Assembly (NCBI GenBank): GCA_016710335.1
Contig: JADJXQ010000025.1
Coordinates: 80,155-144,154 of the forward strand
DNA: 64,000 bases
Origin: Rhodospirillales bacterium
GTDB lineage: Bacteria > Pseudomonadota > Alphaproteobacteria > Rhodospirillales > Defluviicoccaceae
Reading direction: 5' to 3'
Positions 1 through 8,754 of the stretch are shown in pieces (within the stretch, counting starts at the first letter, position 1; the number at the start of each line of letters is the position of its first letter). The notes under the pieces were generated by a model. That model had not been told where the DNA came from and did not search any database. It saw nothing but the letters and a program-made list of their open reading frames with translations. Both the position numbers and the translations under genes were made by a program.

Positions 1-1
1 C

Positions 2-487
2 GGCACCTCGGCGACGCTTGCGCATCTCTCCCTCCAGGTGGTCGGGGTCGATAGCGCCGCTGATCCGGCCGCCGCAGAGGCGGCACGCGCTGCGGCGCGG
101 GATGTGGCCGTCGCCTGGTCGCTGGTCGGGCTGGTCCGCGCCGTGCCGTTTCATGCCCGGGCGCGGCGCTGCTACCTGCCGGCGGCGGTGTGCCGTGATG
201 CCGGGCTGGATGTGGCGACGTTGTTCGACCGCGGCCCGACGCGTGGACTGCCGGCCGCCGCGGAGGCGGTGGCGACGGTCGCACGCCAGTACCTGCAAGC
301 GGCCCGTGGCAGGATGGATCTTGTACCGAAGGCGGCTTTGCCGGTCCTGTTGCCCGCAACCATCGCCGACCTCTATCTGCAACGCCTGCAAGCGGCCGGC
401 TTCGACCCTTTCGCGCCGCTTGTCCAGCACGCCGGCGCGGGCCGCCTGCTTCGCGCCGCCTTCGCCGCGCTGCGCGGCCGCTATTGA
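2..487 (+). CDS. Squalene/phytoene synthase family protein, C-terminal part
   Basis: The gene is cut by the window edge; frame 2 is open from the first base and ends at TGA 485-487. The visible 161 residues include AWSLVGLVRAVPFHARARR, YLPAAVCRDAGLD and a C-terminal helical stretch, which resemble the C-terminal half of the squalene/phytoene synthase-like (NDUFAF6-type) proteins found in alphaproteobacteria. The N-terminal DxxxD prenyl-diphosphate binding motifs would lie upstream and cannot be checked. True prenyl synthase activity is therefore unproven; the NDUFAF6-like subgroup has been linked to complex I assembly in eukaryotes. Confidence 0.65.
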   Translation, partial: GTSATLAHLSLQVVGVDSAADPAAAEAARAAARDVAVAWSLVGLVRAVPFHARARRCYLPAAVCRDAGLDVATLFDRGPTRGLPAAAEAVATVARQYLQAARGRMDLVPKAALPVLLPATIADLYLQRLQAAGFDPFAPLVQHAGAGRLLRAAFAALRGRY

Positions 488-492
488 ACGAC

Positions 493-1572
493 TCAAACGG
501 ACATACGTGACGCAGGCCCGTCCGGAAAGGTTTTCTTCATGACGGTCAGGATGGCGGCAGAGATCGGGGACGCGAAGGCGACCCCGAGGATCCCGAAGAA
601 TACGCCGAACAGCAGCTGGACGATGAGGACCGCTGCCGGCGGGAAGCTGATTGCGCGTTGCACGAACTGCGGGGTGATCACATAGCTCTCCGCCGTCTGG
701 ACGGCGACGTACAGCGCCAGCACATATAGGCCCATCGTCGGACTCTGGGCCAATCCGATCAGCAGCGCGGGAATCGCCGATACGATCGGACCGAGGTACG
801 GTACGAAAGAACACAGCGCCGCGACGATTCCGAGCGCAATGAAGAGGGGCATGCCGATCAACCACAGCCCCAACCCGGTGAGCACCCCGACCGTCGCCAT
901 CGACATCATGCGGGCGAAAAACCACCATCTCAGCGTCGCGGCCACGGCGCCGAGCAGATCGCCGACCTGATCGCGGCGTGCAGGTGGCGTGATCCAGAGC
1001 AACCCGGCCGTGTATCCGCTCGGGGCGAGGGCCGTATACAACCCAATGAACGCAATCACGACCAAGCCGCCGACGACGGACAACGCCGCGCCTGCCGCGC
1101 TCATCAGCCCGCCTGCCGCCGCGCCGAGTTGATCGGCGATCGACGAGGGAGTCAGTCCCGACATGACGCTGCTGAGGAAGCTTTGCTCTAGGCGCTGGCG
1201 TATGCTGTCCCAGGAAGAACGAAGCTGCTCCTCCAGTTGCGTCAACTGATCGCCCACGTGGGGACCGATCCACCAGCCCGCCAAGCCGATCACCACAACG
1301 ACGCCGGCGCAGATGATCGCGAGGGACCACGTAGACGGGATTCCCATGCGTCGGCTGAGCCAACTTCCCGCCCCGTGCAGCACTGTCCCGGCCAGAATGC
1401 CGGCGAAGATGAGAATGATCGTCGGCCCGGCCCATGACAGCAGCAGGAGGGCGAGGGTGATGCCGATCGCGGCCCACAGGGTGATGTTGATCCGCCGCAG
1501 GCGCCAGTCGGCGCGCATGGGCTCGGCATCGCTTTGGGATTGATTGCCGACGCCGGCGTCGCTGTCGTTCAT
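493..1572 (-). CDS. AI-2E family (PerM-type) membrane transporter
   Basis: A 359-residue polytopic membrane protein of the AI-2E/UPF0118 exporter family, proposed to move small molecules or ions. The sequence has a hydrophobic pair near residues 35-75, a soluble amphipathic central part (QLTQLEEQLRSSWDSIRQRLE) and then a block of membrane helices containing the family signature FIALGIVAALCSFVPYLGP and the C-terminal FGVFFGILGVAFASPISAA. I chose ATG 1572 because GGAGAGG precedes it by about 10 bases; a longer open frame to 1767 has no comparable ribosome site and no family similarity. It is convergent with the partial gene before it and divergent from the glycosyltransferase after it. Confidence 0.85.
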   Translation of the reverse strand: MNDSDAGVGNQSQSDAEPMRADWRLRRINITLWAAIGITLALLLLSWAGPTIILIFAGILAGTVLHGAGSWLSRRMGIPSTWSLAIICAGVVVVIGLAGWWIGPHVGDQLTQLEEQLRSSWDSIRQRLEQSFLSSVMSGLTPSSIADQLGAAAGGLMSAAGAALSVVGGLVVIAFIGLYTALAPSGYTAGLLWITPPARRDQVGDLLGAVAATLRWWFFARMMSMATVGVLTGLGLWLIGMPLFIALGIVAALCSFVPYLGPIVSAIPALLIGLAQSPTMGLYVLALYVAVQTAESYVITPQFVQRAISFPPAAVLIVQLLFGVFFGILGVAFASPISAAILTVMKKTFPDGPASRMSV

Positions 1573-1872
1573 TTGAACGGGCCTCTCCAAGCTCACGCCG
1601 AAACCATCGACCTCATCTGAAACAGCGCCCGCACGCATCAGGTTCCGCTCGGAGGCGTTTTGCGTGCCGGGCCACCTGGTCCACGCGCCGGATCGCGCGC
1701 GCCTTCCCGGCCCCCTCTGATGGCTGGAAGGGGAGGGCGTACAATGCGACGAAAAAAAGGCACGCATCCATTGCGGGAAATCCTCCGATGACGTATAGTC
1801 GCATGAGTGGCATCAAGCCGATGGCCACACCAGAACACCACGACGGTGCCGCAGGTCGGCGAGGGAGAGTTG
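1573..1872. other. Intergenic region between divergent genes
   Basis: About 300 bases separate the transporter (minus) from the glycosyltransferase (plus). The open frames here look like upstream extensions of the two genes without protein-family similarity. Promoters for both genes should lie here, but I see no convincing -35/-10 pair. Confidence 0.4.
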
Positions 1873-2853
1873 ATGGAGGATGCGACGGTGAAGGATCGGG
1901 CGCTGGTCAGCGTCGTCATCCCGACCTACAATTCGGCTCTGACCGTGGAACGGGCTTTGCGTTCCGTTGCGGCGCAGACGTACCGGCCGATCGAGGTAAT
2001 CGTCGTTGATGACGCCAGTCAGGACGATACCCTCTGTGTTGTTTCCAAGTGCGCAGCCCCGTGGCTTCGCGCGGTCAGGCGCGACGTCAACGGCGGCGCA
2101 TCTGCTGCAAGAAATCTCGGTGTTCAGGAAGCCCATGGGACATACGTCGCGTTTCTGGACTCCGACGACGAGTGGTCACCGACAAAGCTGGAACAGCAGG
2201 TGGCCATCATGGAACAATATCCGGCCAGCAGCATCGTAGCCTGCAATGCCGCCATCATCCGACACGAACGGTCGCCGCTCGACGCAGGCCATGCGAAGCG
2301 CGATCTCTTCAAAGGATCGATGCCGACGACCGGTGTCTACACCTGGGATCAAATGCTTGTTCGCAGCCTGGTTCACACGTCGTGCACGCTCATTCGCCGC
2401 AAGGACATCCTTGCGGCAGGCGGGTTCGATACCCGCTTGACGGTCGCCGAGGACTGGGACTTGTGGTTGAAGCTGGCGCGTCACGGCGATATTCGTCTCA
2501 TAAAGGACCGGCTGAGCACCCTGCACGACGTCCCGCAAAGCTTGATGAAACGCAACCGGTCTCTCCGCTACAAGTGCAGACTTGCAGTGCTGAGGTCGCG
2601 TCTCGCCGATGACCCTTCGCGTCTTGACGGCCGCAGCAAACGCGCCATTACGGCGGTTCACTGCGAGACGTGCAGCCACAACGCCTTCGTCGAAGGACGC
2701 CCGCTCGAGGCGATCAAGATTTTGATGCACGCAGTGATACTAGCCCGCTCGCCACATCCCCTTCTGCGCAAGTTGAACAAAGCGATGGGCCGGGTTCTCG
2801 CCAAGATGTACAAAGTGCATGATGATCAATCCCATTCCACGACAACCCGGTAA
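1873..2853 (+). CDS. Glycosyltransferase family 2
   Basis: A 326-residue GT-A fold sugar transferase acting on the cytoplasmic side, probably in polysaccharide or O-antigen assembly. VSVVIPTYNSALTVERAL opens the nucleotide-sugar binding domain, VIVVDDASQDDT follows, and FLDSDDEW carries the DxD-like metal and nucleotide motif; AEDWDLWLKLA fits the acceptor/catalytic ED motif. ATG 1873 is preceded by GAGGGAGAG, so the 22-residue upstream extension is probably not translated. It is followed after 41 bases by a flippase on the same strand, which suggests a shared repeat-unit export pathway. Donor and acceptor cannot be read from the sequence. Confidence 0.88.
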   Translation: MEDATVKDRALVSVVIPTYNSALTVERALRSVAAQTYRPIEVIVVDDASQDDTLCVVSKCAAPWLRAVRRDVNGGASAARNLGVQEAHGTYVAFLDSDDEWSPTKLEQQVAIMEQYPASSIVACNAAIIRHERSPLDAGHAKRDLFKGSMPTTGVYTWDQMLVRSLVHTSCTLIRRKDILAAGGFDTRLTVAEDWDLWLKLARHGDIRLIKDRLSTLHDVPQSLMKRNRSLRYKCRLAVLRSRLADDPSRLDGRSKRAITAVHCETCSHNAFVEGRPLEAIKILMHAVILARSPHPLLRKLNKAMGRVLAKMYKVHDDQSHSTTTR

Positions 2854-2894
2854 CGCTCGCTGGCTACGTTCCAAGCCATTCTAAGATTGCCGTG

Positions 2895-4343
2895 ATGAGC
2901 CTGAAGAAACAAACCATCACCGGATTCCTCTGGGTAGCATCGACCAGGATGGCATCACGGGCCGTAACCATTACGGCGACGATAGTCTTGGCACGGCTGT
3001 TGAGCACGGACGACTTTGGGCTGCTTGCGACCGCGCTCATTTTCCTGGCATTTTCGGAAATCGTCGGGGAACTAGGTGTAACGACGGCGATCATACAAAA
3101 AAAAGAACTCAGCAAATTAGATCTTGATACGATATTCATATTTTCAATAGTGCTTAGTTTATCTACATTCGGCGCTCTTTTCTTTATTTCTCCAATAATA
3201 TCAGCATTTCTTGACGCTCCGGCGCTTTCATCGGTGATTCAACTTGCCGCCCTTTCAGTCATTTTTACGGGCATCCGGGCTGTCTCGGTCGGTCTGCTGA
3301 CGAAAGAAATGCTTTTCAAAAAGCGATCTTCCGTCGATTTCTTCTCGATCGTTTCTGGAGGCGTCTTGGCGATCTCTCTTGCCTACAGCGGCTTCGGGGT
3401 GTGGAGCCTGGTGTGGGGGCGGATCCTTCAAAGTTCTCTGGGAGCAGGTTTGGCATTCTACCACACGCCGTGGAAGCCGTCGTTCCGATTCTCATTCTCA
3501 AGTCTGAAGTCCATGATGAATTTCAGTCTGCCCAACTTTGGCTCTCAGATCCTTTACTTTCTGTCAGAAAAATCCGGACCTTTCATCATCGCTAAAATGC
3601 TTGGCGTAAACCTTCTCGGGTACTACACAATAGCAATGAACACATCCTACGGTCCTATGCACCAGTTAGTAAACACAATATATCAAGTATGTTTCCCAAT
3701 GTTTTGCAAGCTGGAACAAAAAAGCACGCCTCTTGACCGGGCATTCTGCAAGGTTTCGTTTATCGTAGCATTCTTCGTTGTACCATCTATGGTTGGTTTG
3801 ATTATAGTTGCTGACGATTTCATACGTGTCGTACTGACGCCCAAATGGTTGCCGAGTCTCTTCGTTCTGAGGGTTTTTTGTGTCCTCACCATCATTACGT
3901 CACTGAGCGCCGCCATTCCCCATGTTTTGCTGGCCCGACATAAGCAGTACGCGATGCTGCGGTTCGATATGGTCTGCGCGGTTGTCTTTCCGGCCGCCGC
4001 CCTGGTGGCTGTCGCATACGGCATCGACGGCGTTGCCGTGGCTTTCCTCGTGGTGCGGTCGATGATGGTCGCTTATCTTTACCGGCTTGGTCTGTTTGAG
4101 CTGAAACTCAGCGTCAAAGACTATTTGTGGAGCCTGGAGCCGGCCATTACAGGAACTGCATTCATGGCGATGTTTGTCATCGCCTTCCAACACAGCATCG
4201 CCTTGGTAGCAGAACCCAGCGTGACCGTAGGGCTTTTTGGCAGTTGCGCTGCCGGCCTTTTGTCCTACGTCGCTTTTGTTTATTTTTGCCGTCCGGCCGC
4301 TGTTCGCGAATTCCGGTCTATCGCGCAGAACATGCGTGCCTGA
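2895..4343 (+). CDS. Polysaccharide flippase (Wzx/MviN-type, MOP superfamily)
   Basis: A roughly 482-residue integral membrane protein with about 12-14 hydrophobic segments. The N-terminus (SLKKQTITGFLWVASTRMA, LARLLSTDDFGLLATA) is typical of the lipopolysaccharide biosynthesis/polysaccharide transporter family that flips undecaprenyl-linked units to the periplasm. GTG 2892 directly precedes ATG 2895 and either could start translation. The interior (roughly 3080-3240 and 3580-3830) is clearly richer in A+T, with AAA, ATA and TTA codons rare in the neighbours, which suggests foreign origin. It sits between a GT2 and a GT-C transferase. Confidence 0.88.
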   Translation: MSLKKQTITGFLWVASTRMASRAVTITATIVLARLLSTDDFGLLATALIFLAFSEIVGELGVTTAIIQKKELSKLDLDTIFIFSIVLSLSTFGALFFISPIISAFLDAPALSSVIQLAALSVIFTGIRAVSVGLLTKEMLFKKRSSVDFFSIVSGGVLAISLAYSGFGVWSLVWGRILQSSLGAGLAFYHTPWKPSFRFSFSSLKSMMNFSLPNFGSQILYFLSEKSGPFIIAKMLGVNLLGYYTIAMNTSYGPMHQLVNTIYQVCFPMFCKLEQKSTPLDRAFCKVSFIVAFFVVPSMVGLIIVADDFIRVVLTPKWLPSLFVLRVFCVLTIITSLSAAIPHVLLARHKQYAMLRFDMVCAVVFPAAALVAVAYGIDGVAVAFLVVRSMMVAYLYRLGLFELKLSVKDYLWSLEPAITGTAFMAMFVIAFQHSIALVAEPSVTVGLFGSCAAGLLSYVAFVYFCRPAAVREFRSIAQNMRA

Positions 4344-4509
4344 TCTAAACCTTATCTGGTAGAACGCTCTCCTGATGGCCCTCCGCCGAGCACCGATTCC
4401 GGTCTGATCTCGAATCCATCAACGCACTTGCGACGAGTGTCCTGAATTGTCCAGACATCCGCCAGCGCAGTCTTCGCGCCCTCACGCCGTTGACGACCGG
4501 ACGCCCGCA

Positions 4510-6189
4510 ATGCGGGATGTCGTGACGTCTCGATGGTTCGCAGTCCTGATGCTGCTCGCCGTTGCGGTGACTCTGCGGTCGATGCCGCTATGGGAGGTCG
4601 CGCGCTTCGATGAGCTTTACCACGTCCTGGCGGCGGAAGGCTGGCTTGCGACGAAGGAGTTCCGAATAGGCGACGGGATCTACGACCGCGGTTCCGTGTT
4701 TACGTTGCTCACCGCGTTGTCCTTCAAGCTGTTCGGCGTGAGCCTTGAAGCCGCGCGTTTGCCATCGATCATTGCGGGTGCGGCGCTTGTCCCGCTGGTG
4801 TTCTTGTGGACGTCGCGCGTCGCCGGAAACGGAGCCGCTTGGTTCGCAGCGGGCCTGCTGTGCATCGACCCGACCGCCATAGCCATCTCGCATTTTGCGC
4901 GCTTCTACGCTCTGCAAGGCTTGTTGGTGTGGCTGGCGGCAATCGGGACGTATCGCCTGTTCACGACACGGAACTCCGCGTTCTCCTTCGTCGGGATCGC
5001 AGTGGGCAGTGCAGCGTGTTTTCTGGTTGCGCTGGATCTCCAGGTGACGTCACTGACGGGCCTTGCCGGAATGCTGGCGTGGGTTGGTGCGATGTTCGTG
5101 CTTCCATGGCTGTGGTCCCGGCCTGTTCCGGAGCGGCTGAAGTGGCTTGGCGCCGGCGCCACCGTCGCCATCATCGGCGGCTTCGCCGTGATCTATAGCG
5201 GCATGGCCGCTCGGCTGTTGGATGTTTATACGGGTGCGGAGCTGTGGACGGCGGGACAGAAAGGGATCTTCTGGTTCTATCACTGGCTGTTCCTGAAGGA
5301 TTACCCTCTGCTCTGGTCTTTGGCGCCGGTGGCGATGATCGTTTCCCTGGCCGTGCGACCTTTGCCAAGTTCCTTCTGCATATCGATTTTCCTGGCCAGC
5401 GTGCTCATCCTGTCTTTTGGTGGCAGCAAAGGTCTTCGGTTCGTATACTTTACGTTACCGTTCTTTTTCGTGTTCCTGGGTATTGCTGTCCAGGCGGTGC
5501 TTCCCTCGTTACTCAAGTACCTTCGAACCATCTTCGCAGCGGCATGCTCAGGCATTCACCTGCGGTTGTCGGAGCGCGTGGTCGCCGTCCTTCCTGGGGC
5601 GTTGCTGGCCATCGTTGTTGTTGCGACGCCTCCCGTGTCGATGACGTTGGCGATGATCTCAGGATTGGTGGATGCCCCGATGACCATCAAGGAGCGGTGG
5701 CCGGAGGCAGCAAGCAAACTAGAACCGTGGCTTCGGAACGAACCCTTCATCCTGGCCGGAAGCGAACTCCACGTGTTGCACTACCTGGGGCGCTTTGACA
5801 TCGCCCTGAGCAAGAGCAGGCTGGGCGAACTGGAAGATCCAAGTGAGTTCAGTCGCGATCATCGAACCGGGCAACCGGTAATCAGCACGGCGGCCTCTCT
5901 GGAACGAATATTGGATTGCGTTTCGGAGGGTTTGATCGTCTCTACTGAAAGCTACTGGGGTCGCGGTTATGAAATTGACGAGTCGATGGCGAACCTGATC
6001 GAGCGTCGCACCGTGCGGCTCGATGCGCCCAGCGGGATCAGGGCGTATCATTGGAAAAGCGATGCCCGAGGTTCGGACGCGTCGTGCGAGCGTGTTTCGG
6101 GCCTGCTGCAGCGAGAATCGCAGGCGCTCCGGCCCGGCGGCACGGGAGACGCCGGCGAACGGGGCGTGAGCGCCGCCCGAGGCGATTAG
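4510..6189 (+). CDS. ArnT/GT39-like GT-C membrane glycosyltransferase
   Basis: A roughly 559-residue membrane protein. After a first hydrophobic segment (WFAVLMLLAVAVTLR) comes the periplasmic acidic motif ARFDELYHVLAAEGW, matching the catalytic loop of GT-C enzymes that use polyprenyl-phosphate sugars, then repeated membrane helices and a soluble C-terminal domain from about residue 400. It probably transfers a sugar from a lipid carrier to an envelope acceptor. ATG 4510 was chosen; a TTG at 4447 would add 21 residues of no membrane character. It ends 52 bases before a convergent acyltransferase gene. Confidence 0.82.
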   Translation: MRDVVTSRWFAVLMLLAVAVTLRSMPLWEVARFDELYHVLAAEGWLATKEFRIGDGIYDRGSVFTLLTALSFKLFGVSLEAARLPSIIAGAALVPLVFLWTSRVAGNGAAWFAAGLLCIDPTAIAISHFARFYALQGLLVWLAAIGTYRLFTTRNSAFSFVGIAVGSAACFLVALDLQVTSLTGLAGMLAWVGAMFVLPWLWSRPVPERLKWLGAGATVAIIGGFAVIYSGMAARLLDVYTGAELWTAGQKGIFWFYHWLFLKDYPLLWSLAPVAMIVSLAVRPLPSSFCISIFLASVLILSFGGSKGLRFVYFTLPFFFVFLGIAVQAVLPSLLKYLRTIFAAACSGIHLRLSERVVAVLPGALLAIVVVATPPVSMTLAMISGLVDAPMTIKERWPEAASKLEPWLRNEPFILAGSELHVLHYLGRFDIALSKSRLGELEDPSEFSRDHRTGQPVISTAASLERILDCVSEGLIVSTESYWGRGYEIDESMANLIERRTVRLDAPSGIRAYHWKSDARGSDASCERVSGLLQRESQALRPGGTGDAGERGVSAARGD

Positions 6190-6241
6190 CCGCACCGGGC
6201 GTTTGGCGACGCCGGTCAGCATGAGCGGGCGAAGTGGGCCA

Positions 6242-7381
6242 CTAAAGGTCTGACCGGTAGGGCGACGCCTCGGCGGCGAGCCGCCCTTCTTCCTCCATGG
6301 CGGCCCGTTCGCGCATGAGGAAATGGTCGAGGGCATCGCGGAAGCGGGCGTCGGCGATCCAGTGGGCACTGAAGGTGCGAACGGGCAGGTACCCGCGCTG
6401 GATTTTGTGGGGCCCCTGAGCGCCGGCTTCGACCCGTGACAGCCCGTGCTCGATGGCGAAGTCGATGGCGCGATAGTAGCACACCTCGAAATGCAGGAAC
6501 TTGGCGGCCTCCGTGCAGCCCCAGTAGCGGCCGTAAAGGGCGTCGGGCCCACGGATGTTGAGGGCGCCGGCGATCGGCTCGCCACTTCCCAACTCCGCCA
6601 CCACCATCACCACAGTGTCGCCAATGCGTTCGGCCAACAGCCGGAAGAAGGCGCGGTTGAGGTAGGCGTGGCCCCATTTGCGCGCGTGGGTGTTGCGGTA
6701 GAACCGATAGAACGCGTCCCAGTGCCGGGGCTCGATCTGCCCGCCGACCACTGTGCGGATGCGGATGTCCTGGTCGGCGACGGCGCGTCGCTCCTTGCGG
6801 ATTGCCTTGCGTTTGCGGGACGACAGCGCGGCGAGGAAGTCGTCGAAGCTTTGGTAGCCGCGGTTGAGCCAGTGGTACTGCTCGCCGACCCGCAGCAGAA
6901 AGCCCCGCGCGCCGAGCCGGCGCCATTCACACTCCTCGGCAAACGTGACGTGCGCTGACGACAGGTCGAGGCGCCCGACCAGTTGGACCATTGCGCCGGC
7001 CAGCGCGTCAGCGGTGGCTGCCGGAGCGCCCGGCTGCAGCAGCAGCCGCGGGCCCGGTACCGGCGTGAACGGCACGGCTGCTTGCAGCTTGGGATAGTAC
7101 TGCCCGCCAGCCCGCTGATAAGCATCAGCCCATGCCCAGTCGAACACGTATTCGCCATAGGAATGGCTCTTGAGATAAAGCGGTGCGCAGCCGATGAGTA
7201 CACCGTCGCCGTCGTGGGCCGCCAAGTGCTGCGGCATCCATCCGGTTTCTGCCGACACGGCGCCCGACTCCTCGAGCGCCGCCAGGAAGGCGTGCCGGAC
7301 GAAGGGGTTGCGAGTTCCGGCGCAGGCGTCCCACGCCGCGGCGTCGACGTCGCCGATCGCCGACAGAATTTTGACGGTCAT
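6242..7381 (-). CDS. DUF482/COG3146 GNAT-like acyltransferase
   Basis: A 379-residue protein of the family annotated as peptidogalycan biosynthesis or GNAT N-acetyltransferase (DUF482). Family blocks are present: NPFVRHAFLAALEESG near the N-terminus, YLKSHSYGEYVFDWAWADAY, the central SSRKRKAIRKERRAV, and the C-terminal GAQGPHKIQRGYLPVRTFSAHW. The fold is a double GNAT related to FemAB aminoacyl transferases; the substrate is not known. ATG 7381 removes 14 residues of poor quality from the longest frame. It stands alone, with a lipoprotein gene upstream on the same strand. Confidence 0.85.
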   Translation of the reverse strand: MTVKILSAIGDVDAAAWDACAGTRNPFVRHAFLAALEESGAVSAETGWMPQHLAAHDGDGVLIGCAPLYLKSHSYGEYVFDWAWADAYQRAGGQYYPKLQAAVPFTPVPGPRLLLQPGAPAATADALAGAMVQLVGRLDLSSAHVTFAEECEWRRLGARGFLLRVGEQYHWLNRGYQSFDDFLAALSSRKRKAIRKERRAVADQDIRIRTVVGGQIEPRHWDAFYRFYRNTHARKWGHAYLNRAFFRLLAERIGDTVVMVVAELGSGEPIAGALNIRGPDALYGRYWGCTEAAKFLHFEVCYYRAIDFAIEHGLSRVEAGAQGPHKIQRGYLPVRTFSAHWIADARFRDALDHFLMRERAAMEEEGRLAAEASPYRSDL

Positions 7382-7449
7382 CGACGAACACTTGCCCACG
7401 CCGTCAGGCATAAGCGGCCGCACCGGTCATGATCATCGCCGGCCGCGCG

Positions 7450-8109
7450 TCATTGGATGCTGAAACGTTGGGCTCCGAGTTCCGGCGCCGGTGTTTCCAA
7501 CCGCATCCGGCGTTGGTGCTCGATCCGGCGTTCCTCCGCGTCCTGACGTTCGCGGCGATGGACGAGGTTGCGGCGTTCGCGCTCCAACAGCGTCTCGCGA
7601 GATACGTCGCCGAGATCCTCCCGGCGCAACTCGGCCGGCTTCCGCATCGTGCGCGAGTCGATCTGATCGAGGGTGCGGTCGATGCTGCCGAGGCGGCCGT
7701 CGATGCGGCTCTGCTCAATGGCGAGGCGGCGCGCCAGCGCGGCGTCGGGCGGCGGATCTTGCCCGCCGAAGTCACCGTCGAACGAAGCGCGCGATCCGCG
7801 GCTGTAGCGCCGATGCTGGATGTTCGGGTTGGGCTTGTCATCCTTTTGTTCGCGGAGTTTCTGCAGGCGCGGATCCGTATTCAGCGCCTCGATGTTGGTC
7901 GTGTCGTAGGATTGGCGCCGTTCCGGCCGACTTGCCGTTTCGGCGGGAAGACGCACGTCGTCAAGCCGCGGATCCACGGTCGGCGCGCCGGTGCAAGCGG
8001 AGATTGCGACGCCGGTCACGGCAGCAAGCATCGGGATGATCCCTGCGACGCGCCCAGGCAATGCACTTCGCCAACCCATGAGGCGCAATGGAAACTTGGT
8101 GATCGTCAT
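7450..8109 (-). CDS. Hypothetical lipoprotein with charged coiled-coil region
   Basis: A protein of up to 219 residues. The N-terminus ends in a lipobox-like AISAC with Cys at about residue 39, so export and lipidation are likely; starts at residues 11 or 27 would give a more usual signal length. The rest is very polar and Arg/Glu-rich (LARRLAIEQSRIDGRLGSIDR, ERERRNLVHRRERQDAEERR) and is predicted to be helical or disordered. I recognise no domain. It is divergent from a second small lipoprotein gene, 69 bases away. Confidence 0.6.
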   Translation of the reverse strand: MTITKFPLRLMGWRSALPGRVAGIIPMLAAVTGVAISACTGAPTVDPRLDDVRLPAETASRPERRQSYDTTNIEALNTDPRLQKLREQKDDKPNPNIQHRRYSRGSRASFDGDFGGQDPPPDAALARRLAIEQSRIDGRLGSIDRTLDQIDSRTMRKPAELRREDLGDVSRETLLERERRNLVHRRERQDAEERRIEHQRRMRLETPAPELGAQRFSIQ

Positions 8110-8178
8110 GCGATATACTTAAGGGCGCGGACTGGTCTCCTCAATGGTCCGCAGCCGTTCCTCGCGGAGGATGCTGCC

Positions 8179-8739
8179 ATGAGCCTCGCCGACCGGTTGG
8201 GTGCGGTATCGTTGGCGATCCTGGTGGGCGCCTGTGCAAATTCCGTGACCACCGGGCACACCTATCGGCACCCCGCCGCCCGCAACTTCGCGCAAGGCGT
8301 GATGGTGTCCGGGCCGCTGCTGATCGAGGTGCGCGGCGATCCGTATGCTGTGGAACGCGCCGAGCGCGATGCGGCGGTGCTCGCCGCCACCACCCGCGCC
8401 TTCAGCTGGAACGCGCGGCCGCGGCTCACCACGGACCCGGATGCGGCCGGCAGCCGCGACCTGCGCCTGGTCATGGGGTTCAACGCCGGCGGCGGCGGCG
8501 GGCGCGGCCAGTGCCTCGGGCGCAGCGAAGGCGGCGAGCCGCTGCCGGAGGGCGCGGTCGATCTCCAGGCGACCCTATGCGACGCAGACGTGCCGCTTTC
8601 CAACGCCTACGGCCGGCTGCCGCAGAGCATGGGGCTCGAAGATCCGGCTTTCGCCAATCTGATCTGGCTGGTCGTCCACGAGGCGTTTCCGAGGGAGATG
8701 CAGCGGCGTGAAGGCGGGATGATGCTGATTATGGACTGA
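8179..8739 (+). CDS. Hypothetical lipoprotein (DUF4136-like in appearance)
   Basis: A 186-residue protein starting at ATG 8179 behind GCGGAGG. The signal sequence LGAVSLAILVGACA has a lipobox with Cys near residue 19. The body has the repeated style of small outer-membrane lipoproteins: LLIEVRGDPYAVERAERDA, followed by a glycine-rich GFNAGGGGGRGQC and a C-terminal hydrophobic MGLEDPAFANLIWLVVHEAF. The family assignment is only an impression from the layout. It converges on the type I secretion operon. Confidence 0.6.
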   Translation: MSLADRLGAVSLAILVGACANSVTTGHTYRHPAARNFAQGVMVSGPLLIEVRGDPYAVERAERDAAVLAATTRAFSWNARPRLTTDPDAAGSRDLRLVMGFNAGGGGGRGQCLGRSEGGEPLPEGAVDLQATLCDADVPLSNAYGRLPQSMGLEDPAFANLIWLVVHEAFPREMQRREGGMMLIMD

Positions 8740-8754
8740 AGAACAGACGCTGCG

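Noticed and set aside
7429..8178. Long plus-strand frame upstream of the 8179 lipoprotein start
   Set aside because: It is antisense to the lipoprotein gene 7450-8109, and only the part from ATG 8179 has a signal peptide and ribosome site.
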